Origin: Roseburia sp. | Lineage (GTDB): Bacteria > Bacillota > Clostridia > Lachnospirales > Lachnospiraceae | Assembly (NCBI GenBank): GCA_030844625.1 | Contig: JAUUNJ010000211.1 | Location: 1 to 5,283, forward strand | Length of the DNA stretch: 5,283 nucleotides | Direction: 5' to 3' | Shown here: piece by piece, positions 1 through 5,283 of the stretch | Numbering within the stretch: position 1 is the first letter of the stretch | How the letters are laid out: every line of letters begins with the position of its first letter | The notes under the pieces: generated by a model | Told to the model about the DNA's origin: nothing | What the model saw: only the letters and a program-made list of their open reading frames with translations | Databases searched by the model: none | Position numbers and translations under genes: made by a program

Positions 1-638
1 CCTGCACCAATCTGGGTAATTATAAATCTTCTGAACGCTGCGGCAACAATTACCATTACCGCACCAATTGCCACTATAATTATGGCGGAACTAAGGTTTG
101 ACGTGAGCACAACTACCAGGATGGCTCCCACAAGTGAAATACCAAAAATCTGATAACAGGTCTTTGTTTTTTCCAAAGCTCTGCTTCCACATTTGGAAAG
201 CATATATGCAGTCATTACAATAACACCTATTTTGACCAGTTCTGCAGGCTGAAACTGAATACCTCCCATTCCAACCCATCTTCGTGCTCCATTATTTTCA
301 ATTCCTAAAGGTGTCCTTACCAGAAAAACTGTCAGAATCGCAAAACCATATATTAGTTTATCCAGTTTTTTCCACGCCCGGTAGTCCAATATGGTAACAG
401 GTATCATTCCAAAACATCCAATTATAGTTGCCCTGATTTGTCGTTTCAAATAAAAAGCCGAATCGTCCTGTGCTGACATTCCCATATATGAGCTGGCACT
501 ATATAATAACACATAGCCCAGCAACATAATAAAAATCCACACAAAAAGCAGACTGTAATCAAAATAGAAATGTCTTTTGTTTCTCTTTATGTTTTTAGTC
601 GTTTGGTCATTACTTTCAGGACTGTATTCCTTTTGCAC
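1..638 (-). CDS. ftsW: FtsW/SpoVE-type SEDS peptidoglycan glycosyltransferase, 5' part (cut by window edge)
   Basis: This is the N-terminal 212 residues of a SEDS-family integral membrane protein; the rest lies beyond position 1. SEDS proteins polymerise lipid II into glycan strands and work with a class B PBP at the septum (FtsW) or in the spore envelope (SpoVE). Seen here: a hydrophilic N-terminal tail of about 27 residues, a first membrane segment at about 28-47, further hydrophobic segments at about 70-83, 95-108, 136-147, 163-179 and 183-201, the hallmark NGARRW at residues 116-121, and QPAELVK at 130-136. I chose the GTG start at 636-638 because AAGGGAG lies 7 bases upstream and an in-frame stop (the murD TAA at 663-665) blocks a longer protein. 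It follows murD by 24 bases, so it is probably co-transcribed. The murD-SEDS order matches spoVE in Bacillus, so FtsW versus SpoVE is not decided. RodA is less likely because of the dcw location. Confidence 0.93.
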   Translation of the reverse strand, partial: MQKEYSPESNDQTTKNIKRNKRHFYFDYSLLFVWIFIMLLGYVLLYSASSYMGMSAQDDSAFYLKRQIRATIIGCFGMIPVTILDYRAWKKLDKLIYGFAILTVFLVRTPLGIENNGARRWVGMGGIQFQPAELVKIGVIVMTAYMLSKCGSRALEKTKTCYQIFGISLVGAILVVVLTSNLSSAIIIVAIGAVMVIVAAAFRRFIITQIGA

Positions 639-645
639 AAGACCG

Positions 646-652
646 CTCCCTT
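646..652 (-). promoter_or_regulatory. Ribosome binding site that fixes the GTG start of ftsW
   Basis: The minus strand reads AAGGGAG, followed by 7 bases and then GTG at 638-636. No ATG lies in frame between the upstream stop at 663-665 and the first membrane segment, so this site is the main reason for choosing GTG. It sits in the 24-base gap after murD. Confidence 0.8.
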
Positions 653-662
653 CAACAAGGTT

Positions 663-2024
663 TTATTTTTTTAAATTTCTGACGTATTCTTTAAACAAAT
701 TTCCTCGCTGTTCATAATTATCAAACATTCCCCAGCTGGCACATGCCGGTGACAAAAGTACCGCATCTCCCGGCTCTGCCTTCCTTGCGCATACGCTTAC
801 TGCCTCTTCCAGAGATTGGGCAAACACAATATTATGAAACCCATGTTTTTTTACGGTTTCTCTGATCTGTTCCGCTGTCTGACCCAATAATACCAGACAT
901 TTTATTTTATTGCCAAAAGCCTCTGCCCATTCATCAAAGGAAACTTTTTTATCGTATCCTCCTGCAATAAGAATGGTAGGTCTTGTCATTGCCTCAATGG
1001 CTTTGATGGAAGCATCTGTATTTGTCCCCTTGGAGTCGTTGTAATAAATCACATCATTGATTGTTTCCACATATTCAATCCTGTGTTCAACTGCCTTAAA
1101 TTTCCTGATGGATTCTCTTATGATTTCCACCGGAACATTCATATTCACGGAGATGGCAATTGCTGCCATTATATTTTCAACATTATGTATTCCCACAAGG
1201 GTTGTATCTTCCGTTGTAGTAACAAAGATTTCCCGACCATTATCTGAATACATGATATTTTTCCCGTCTAAATAAACACCGGGTTCAACTTTCTGCCTGC
1301 TGCTGAACCATATAATTTTATTTTTTAATTTCGATGCATATTCCCTTAAAATAGGATCTTCATAGTTAAGTATAACCGGCTGTTGTTCCTCCTGATTCTT
1401 TGCTATGCTCATCTTGACATCCGTGTAACACTCCATTGTATAATGCCGGTTCAGATGATCCGGTGTAATATTGAGAACCACACTTACATCCGGTTTAAAT
1501 TTATGTATTGTCTCCAACTGGAAACTACTGATTTCGGCTACCGTAACTGTATCGTCATCGGAATCAAAAGCTGTAGTTGTGTAAGGATTTCCTATGTTTC
1601 CGACAACATCCACATGTTTGTAGTAAGCCGACATAATCTCTCCCACAAGTGCAGTTGTTGTTGTCTTCCCGTTGGTTCCTGTTATCGCTGCCAGCTTTCC
1701 TTTTCCAACAATATATGCCAGTTCCACTTCACCCCAGACAGGAATTCCCGCTTCCTTTACTTTTATAACAAAAGGTGCATCAATGGCAATTCCCGGACTT
1801 AGTATCATCAGATCGGTTTTATTGATTGTATCGTCAGTCAATTCTCCAAGAATCACCTGAACATTTTTTCCATCTTCCACCTTTGAAAGAATGCTGTCTT
1901 TATCCAGCGCTTCATTTCCATCATATATAATTACGGATGCTCCTACTTTTTTTAACAGATTGGCTGCACCAATTCCGCTTTTCCCGGAGCCTGCAACCAA
2001 AACCACTTTATCTTTAAAATTCAT
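663..2024 (-). CDS. murD: UDP-N-acetylmuramoyl-L-alanine--D-glutamate ligase MurD
   Basis: Cytoplasmic ATP-dependent Mur ligase that adds D-glutamate to UDP-MurNAc-L-alanine, the second amino acid of the peptidoglycan stem peptide. The protein has 453 residues, the usual length for MurD. Domain 1 (about 1-100) binds the UDP substrate and starts with a glycine-rich GSGKSGIGA stretch (12-20). Domain 2 carries the ATP P-loop GTNGKTTT (116-123), GNIGNP (142-147), EISSFQLE (164-171) and the lysine of DVKMSI (K204), which by family knowledge is the carbamylated metal-bridging lysine. Domain 3 holds HNVENIMAA (280-288), AVEHRIE (311-317), NDSKGTN (329-335) and the C-terminal SPACASWGMFDNYEQRG (425-441). 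The SPACAS-F-x-x-Y-x-x-RG pattern is typical of MurD rather than MurC, MurE or MurF. ATG start at 2022-2024, with AAGAGGA nine bases upstream. It stands 48 bases after mraY and 24 before ftsW. No defects seen. Confidence 0.98.
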   Translation of the reverse strand: MNFKDKVVLVAGSGKSGIGAANLLKKVGASVIIYDGNEALDKDSILSKVEDGKNVQVILGELTDDTINKTDLMILSPGIAIDAPFVIKVKEAGIPVWGEVELAYIVGKGKLAAITGTNGKTTTTALVGEIMSAYYKHVDVVGNIGNPYTTTAFDSDDDTVTVAEISSFQLETIHKFKPDVSVVLNITPDHLNRHYTMECYTDVKMSIAKNQEEQQPVILNYEDPILREYASKLKNKIIWFSSRQKVEPGVYLDGKNIMYSDNGREIFVTTTEDTTLVGIHNVENIMAAIAISVNMNVPVEIIRESIRKFKAVEHRIEYVETINDVIYYNDSKGTNTDASIKAIEAMTRPTILIAGGYDKKVSFDEWAEAFGNKIKCLVLLGQTAEQIRETVKKHGFHNIVFAQSLEEAVSVCARKAEPGDAVLLSPACASWGMFDNYEQRGNLFKEYVRNLKK

Positions 2025-2044
2025 AATATCTTATCCTCTTCACT

Positions 2045-2071
2045 ATTACTCTTATCTAATCACTCTTATCT
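2045..2071 (-). repeat. Short tandem direct repeat in the mraY-murD gap
   Basis: On the minus strand AGATAAGAGTGAT (2071-2059) is followed one base later by AGATAAGAGTAAT (2057-2045), matching at 12 of 13 positions with a period of 14. A third, looser GGATAAGAT lies at 2036-2028 and overlaps the murD ribosome binding site. The whole 48-base gap is purine-rich on the coding strand. It may be slippage-derived spacer sequence; I see no hairpin or terminator in it. Confidence 0.6.
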
Positions 2072-2072
2072 T

Positions 2073-3059
2073 TTATAAGGCAAGATATGCCAGCAGACAA
2101 AGTATTGCGGTAACCACGGCGAAAGCTGCAACTACCTGTGTTTCTGAATATCCACTTTCCTGAAAATGATGATGAAGAGGTGCCATTTTAAACACTCTTC
2201 TTCCCTCACCAAACTTTTTCTTGGTATATTTAAACCATGTCACCTGAATCATAACCGAAATCACTTCAATTAGATAGATAAAGGCTACAATTACTATAAA
2301 TATTGGCATCTTAAGCATAAATGCTGTAGCCGCCACAAACCCGCCTAATGCCAGCGATCCTGTATCTCCCATAAATACCCTTGCCGGATATACATTATAC
2401 AGGAAAAATCCCAACAGTGCACCTACAAATGCTGCTGTAATCGCCTCTACTCCGCTGCCAATTGCTACCATTGTAAAAAATACGGAGATTATGATTGTGA
2501 CACTTGTAGCCAGACCGTCGAGACCGTCCGTAAAATTAGCTCCATTCACTGTGCCGATAACAACAACAAAAACAAACGGAACAAACAGCCACCAAGGCAT
2601 TGTGACCTCCATTCCACCGGTAAATGGAATAATAGTCTTAGTTCCCAAACCAGAGTAATTCATAATATAGAAGCAGAAAACCGCCGTCACCACAAACTGA
2701 CCAATAAGCTTCTGCAGTTCTGTTAAACCTAAATTTCTTTTTTTTACCACTTGTATATAATCATCGGCAAACCCAATGATTCCAAATCCCACTGTCACAA
2801 ACAGTACCGGGACAATCTTTGTATTATGCTGTACAAATATGAACACCAGCGATGTAACGATCACACTGGCAAGAATAATCATTCCGCCCATTGTGGGAGT
2901 TCCCGCTTTACTCTGGTGAGACTGGGGCCCCACTTCTCTTATATATTGTCCGAATTTCATTTTTCGTAACATGGGAATTACGATGGGACACAATATTACA
3001 CTTACCGCAAACGAAATAATAATTGCTACAATGATTGATGTTGATGTACTTAAATTCAT
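2073..3059 (-). CDS. mraY: Phospho-N-acetylmuramoyl-pentapeptide-transferase MraY (lipid I synthase)
   Basis: Integral membrane enzyme that transfers phospho-MurNAc-pentapeptide from UDP to undecaprenyl phosphate, making lipid I on the inner face of the membrane. With the start at 3057-3059 the protein has 328 residues, close to Bacillus MraY. It shows about ten hydrophobic segments and the family signatures in order: SHQSKAGTPTMGG (47-59), the ADD pair D99/D100 followed by YIQVVKKRNLGL, NGANFTDGLDGLA (172-184), VFMGDTGSLALGG (228-240, with the metal-binding Asp at D232), and APLHHHF (293-299). The same frame stays open to a further ATG-like start near 3170, but that adds 37 hydrophilic residues read inside the PBP gene and lacks family resemblance. 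The chosen ATG has AAGGAG six bases upstream, and the first membrane segment begins soon after it. It starts one base after the preceding PBP stop. Confidence 0.98.
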   Translation of the reverse strand: MNLSTSTSIIVAIIISFAVSVILCPIVIPMLRKMKFGQYIREVGPQSHQSKAGTPTMGGMIILASVIVTSLVFIFVQHNTKIVPVLFVTVGFGIIGFADDYIQVVKKRNLGLTELQKLIGQFVVTAVFCFYIMNYSGLGTKTIIPFTGGMEVTMPWWLFVPFVFVVVIGTVNGANFTDGLDGLATSVTIIISVFFTMVAIGSGVEAITAAFVGALLGFFLYNVYPARVFMGDTGSLALGGFVAATAFMLKMPIFIVIVAFIYLIEVISVMIQVTWFKYTKKKFGEGRRVFKMAPLHHHFQESGYSETQVVAAFAVVTAILCLLAYLAL

Positions 3060-3060
3060 T

Positions 3061-4794
3061 TTATTCTCCTTGTTCTTTTCCTTCCAGTAAATACGGAAGA
3101 ATATTTTGGTATAACTGGCTGATGAGCGGCGCTGCCACCTGTCCTCCATAATATATTCCTTCAGGCTCATCTACAATCGCCATCGCAATGACCTGAGGAT
3201 TATCTGCCGGTGCAAAACCCATAAATGAAGCTATGTATTTTCCCGAACCTCTCGGCAGTTTCTGGGATGTGGCAGTCTTCCCTCCAATCTTATATCCTTC
3301 TACCTGTCCTTTGCTTCCGGTTCCTTCCGATATAACCTTTTCCAATATATATCGCATAGTCTCTGATGTCTCTTTGGAAACAACATTTTGCGTTTCTTTA
3401 TATTGAAAGTTTTCAACCACCTCTCCATCTGCATTCATTGATTTTACTGCAAAATGAGGCGTTATTAATTTCCCTCCATTGACTACGGCACTTGCCGCCA
3501 CCAGATATTGTACCGGCGTAATCTGAAATGACTGTCCAAATGCCATGGTTGCCATTTCCACATTTCCAACGTTTTTTAACTGATGGATGATGGTCGACGC
3601 CTCCCCCGGTATATCTATTCCGGTTTTATCACGAAGTCCAAGTTTGTCAAGATATTTATAAAAATTCTTCGGGCCAACTCTTAATCCAATATCAATAAAA
3701 ACCGGATTGCATGAATTCATTGTCCCCTCCAAAAAGGTTTCTGTTCCATGTCCGGTAGTTTTGTGGCATTTTATCCTTCTGTCATCTACAATCCTGAATC
3801 CGGGGCAGTTAAACTTTGAATCTAAAGTTACCACACCTTCTTCAAGAGCTGCTGTGGCAGTTACAACCTTAAATGTAGAACCCGGTTCATAAGTATCATT
3901 TATACATTGGTTCCTCCACATTTTATTTAACAAATCCTGCTTTTTGTCTGCCGACAACTGGCTGTCTGTTTCATAATTCAGCGTGTAGGGATCATTTAAG
4001 TCAAATTCAGGTGCATTTACCATGGCAAGTATTTCACCATTGTTTGGATTCATCACAATAATCGAAACATAGTTGGCTTTTTTTGCCTCCAGCGCATTGT
4101 ATGCAATCTGTTCCGCATATTGCTGAATATTGACATCAATGCTTGTAATAAGATCATTGCCGGACACCGGTTCTACTCTTTCCTCCAGCGCCGTATCCTG
4201 CTCAATGCCCCTTGAATCTGTAGGCGTAAGAATTAATCCGTCTATCCCCTGCAGATATTTGTCATATTTTACTTCCAGACCTATAATACCCTGATTATCA
4301 GCTCCGGTAAACCCCAGAACCTTTGACGCCAGACTGGAATAAGGATAATACCTTTTGTAGTCTTCGTCAACCTTTACCCCTTCCAGATTATACTCTCTTA
4401 TTCTATCACCAATTTCCTTTGAAATGTTAGATTTTATTTTTTCCCTTACACTTCTTTTGGTTACTTTCTTTCGTATTTCTTCTTGATCAAGCTCTAATTC
4501 CTTGGATAATATTTCTATAACTTTCTCCGGCTCCTTGATCTGGTTATATATTACTGAGACTGTGCAGACGGTTTTATTTGATGCAATAATCTTTCCATTC
4601 CTGTCCACAATCTTTCCTCTTGGAGCTTTTATCTTTCGTTCTCTTTCCTGAATTTCAAGAGCCTTTTCTGAATAATACTGGGATTTAAATACCATAAGAT
4701 ATACCAGTTTTCCCGTAATACCAAGACATATAACGATAATACAGATAACATATAAAAGCAACAGCTTACGGTTAATTGTTTTTACCTCATTCAT
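3061..4794 (-). CDS. spoVD: Class B penicillin-binding protein, SpoVD/FtsI-type D,D-transpeptidase
   Basis: Membrane-anchored peptidoglycan transpeptidase of 577 residues that cross-links stem peptides outside the membrane, usually paired with a SEDS polymerase. Seen: a short cytoplasmic N-terminus, one membrane anchor (about 11-36), the class B N-terminal region with APRGKIVDRNG (57-67) and GIIGLEVKYDKYLQG (169-183), then a transpeptidase domain from about 240. Active-site motifs are STFK (S306 nucleophile, K309), SCN (361-363), and KTATS (506-510), where KTG would be expected. Cysteines C330, C343 and C362 lie near the active site. There is no PASTA domain; the protein ends soon after the transpeptidase fold. 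ATG at 4792-4794 with GAAGGG eight bases upstream. It is the second of two PBPs, directly before mraY. This is the position of spoVD in Bacillus, which is why that symbol is given; a vegetative FtsI role is equally possible from sequence alone. Confidence 0.9.
   Translation of the reverse strand: MNEVKTINRKLLLLYVICIIVICLGITGKLVYLMVFKSQYYSEKALEIQERERKIKAPRGKIVDRNGKIIASNKTVCTVSVIYNQIKEPEKVIEILSKELELDQEEIRKKVTKRSVREKIKSNISKEIGDRIREYNLEGVKVDEDYKRYYPYSSLASKVLGFTGADNQGIIGLEVKYDKYLQGIDGLILTPTDSRGIEQDTALEERVEPVSGNDLITSIDVNIQQYAEQIAYNALEAKKANYVSIIVMNPNNGEILAMVNAPEFDLNDPYTLNYETDSQLSADKKQDLLNKMWRNQCINDTYEPGSTFKVVTATAALEEGVVTLDSKFNCPGFRIVDDRRIKCHKTTGHGTETFLEGTMNSCNPVFIDIGLRVGPKNFYKYLDKLGLRDKTGIDIPGEASTIIHQLKNVGNVEMATMAFGQSFQITPVQYLVAASAVVNGGKLITPHFAVKSMNADGEVVENFQYKETQNVVSKETSETMRYILEKVISEGTGSKGQVEGYKIGGKTATSQKLPRGSGKYIASFMGFAPADNPQVIAMAIVDEPEGIYYGGQVAAPLISQLYQNILPYLLEGKEQGE
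3066..3071 (-). promoter_or_regulatory. Ribosome binding site deciding the mraY start
   Basis: The minus strand reads AAGGAG, a full Shine-Dalgarno core, six bases before the ATG at 3059-3057. It lies inside the last codons of the upstream PBP gene, whose TAA is at 3061-3063. Ribosomes finishing the PBP would therefore stop on top of this site, which suggests translational coupling. It supports the short mraY start over the longer open frame. Confidence 0.88.
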
Positions 4795-4846
4795 ACTCAG
4801 AACCCTTCAATGGCTTTTATTATAATCTATTCTTTATATTGAAATG

Positions 4847-5283
4847 CTATTCATTGTCTTCATTATATATGAGGGAACCGTCATCTCCTTCTATGATTCC
4901 ATTGGCATAAAATTCCGTTTCGAGAGACTGTTTTTTTGCTTTTTTCTCCACCTTTTCCGTTTTTTCAACACCCAGATATGGCAACACCTGCTTCATGATA
5001 TCAGTCCATAATTCCGTATTGTATGCAGTTGCCTGCGTATTATCCTTTGGGCTGTCCATCAGTGTATAGCACACAACTTTCGGATTTTCACATGGAACAC
5101 ATCCCAGAAAGGATAAAATATATTCTCCCTTAATTCTCCCCTTGCCTTTTCCTGATGTATCCACCTTTTCTGCCGTACCTGTTTTGCCACCAACTGTATA
5201 TCCTTTGATCGCTGCTGTTGTACCTGTTCCTTCTGTTACTACTGCTCTCAGACATTCCTTGATAAAATCCGAAGTATCTCTTG
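4847..5283 (-). CDS. Class B penicillin-binding protein (FtsI/PbpB-like), C-terminal part only
   Basis: This is the last 144 residues of a transpeptidase that begins beyond position 5283. The reading frame is open to the window edge, so a GTG near 5164 is an internal codon and not the start. Seen: the end of a transpeptidase domain with GYTVGGKTGTAEK at 27-39 of the visible part (KTGTA at 5171-5185), the following strand YILSFLGCVPCENPKVV where most relatives have a GFAPADNP-like stretch, and PYLGVE closing the domain. A tail of about 38 residues follows, first lysine/glutamate-rich and then acidic, ending at a TAG (4847-4849). No PASTA domain is visible after the transpeptidase fold. It lies 52 bases before the second PBP. 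By position it matches pbpB/ftsI, the division PBP, but the SxxK and SxN motifs and the N-terminal half are outside the window, so no symbol is given. Confidence 0.9.
   Translation of the reverse strand, partial: RDTSDFIKECLRAVVTEGTGTTAAIKGYTVGGKTGTAEKVDTSGKGKGRIKGEYILSFLGCVPCENPKVVCYTLMDSPKDNTQATAYNTELWTDIMKQVLPYLGVEKTEKVEKKAKKQSLETEFYANGIIEGDDGSLIYNEDNE

Noticed and set aside
91..279. 62-codon minus-strand open frame overlapping ftsW
   Set aside because: It is in a different frame from the ftsW sequence that carries NGARRW and QPAE motifs; its cysteine-rich, compositionally odd translation shows no domain.
639..662. Terminator or promoter between murD and ftsW
   Set aside because: The gap is only 24 bases, has no hairpin plus T-run, and is taken up mainly by the ftsW ribosome binding site.
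1057..2163. Several plus-strand open frames of 62-139 codons opposite murD and the mraY end
   Set aside because: All are antisense to MurD or MraY coding sequence with full family motifs. They lack convincing ribosome binding sites and overlap one another.
3060..3170. N-terminal extension of mraY by 37 residues, overlapping the PBP gene
   Set aside because: The extra residues are hydrophilic, unlike any MraY N-terminus I know, and overlap the well-supported PBP end. The ATG at 3059 has an excellent ribosome binding site and gives the normal family length.
2751..3892. Plus-strand open frames of 72 and 61 codons opposite mraY and the complete PBP
   Set aside because: Antisense shadows of conserved motif regions, with no plausible protein family features.
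4819..4824. TATAAT on the minus strand in the gap between the two PBPs, a possible internal promoter -10 box
   Set aside because: At 16-18 bases upstream only GCATTT-like sequence is found, not a TTGACA-like -35 box, and there is no extended -10 TG. I also failed to fit a sporulation sigma-E pattern at the right spacing. In AT-rich sequence the hexamer alone is weak evidence.
4847..5164. A separate 105-residue gene starting at a GTG near 5164
   Set aside because: The frame continues upstream without a stop to the window edge and encodes the KTGTA motif of a PBP, so the GTG is an internal valine codon.

Overview
The window is a core cell-wall and division gene segment, the middle of a dcw (division and cell wall) cluster. 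All supported genes lie on the minus strand, so transcription runs from position 5283 towards position 1. The order, in the direction of transcription, is: 3' end of a class B penicillin-binding protein (PBP), a second complete class B PBP (SpoVD/FtsI type), mraY, murD, and the 5' part of an ftsW/spoVE-type SEDS glycosyltransferase. Nothing on the plus strand looks like a real gene; its open frames are antisense to convincing proteins.

The organism is most likely a low-to-moderate GC, anaerobic Firmicute of the Clostridia, probably Lachnospiraceae or a relative. The reasons are the AT-rich third positions, the strong AAGGAG-type ribosome binding sites, and two adjacent class B PBPs followed directly by mraY-murD-ftsW. 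This matches the Bacillus order pbpB-spoVD-murE-mraY-murD-spoVE with murE missing. The family placement is an inference from gene order and protein style, not from a search.

Layout: 4847-5283 is the C-terminal end of the first PBP, with an intact KTG motif and a charged tail; 4795-4846 is a 52-base AT-rich gap; 3061-4794 is the second PBP (577 aa, no PASTA domain); 2073-3059 is mraY, starting one base after the PBP stop; 2025-2072 is a purine-rich gap with a short tandem repeat; 663-2024 is murD; 639-662 is a short gap holding the ftsW ribosome binding site; 1-638 is the start of ftsW (GTG start), cut by the window edge. There is no gene-free stretch longer than about 50 bases.

Functionally, MurD adds D-glutamate to UDP-MurNAc-L-Ala in the cytoplasm. 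MraY moves the finished phospho-MurNAc-pentapeptide to undecaprenyl phosphate, giving lipid I. After MurG action (not in the window) and flipping, an FtsW-type SEDS protein polymerises lipid II glycan, and a partner class B PBP cross-links the peptides. The window therefore encodes consecutive steps of septal or spore peptidoglycan synthesis.

I see no undescribed system here. The points worth a second look are local: a KTA in place of the usual KTG motif in the complete PBP, a cysteine pair in that PBP placed like the redox-controlled pair of Bacillus SpoVD, a CxxC near the active site of the first PBP, and a small tandem repeat before murD.
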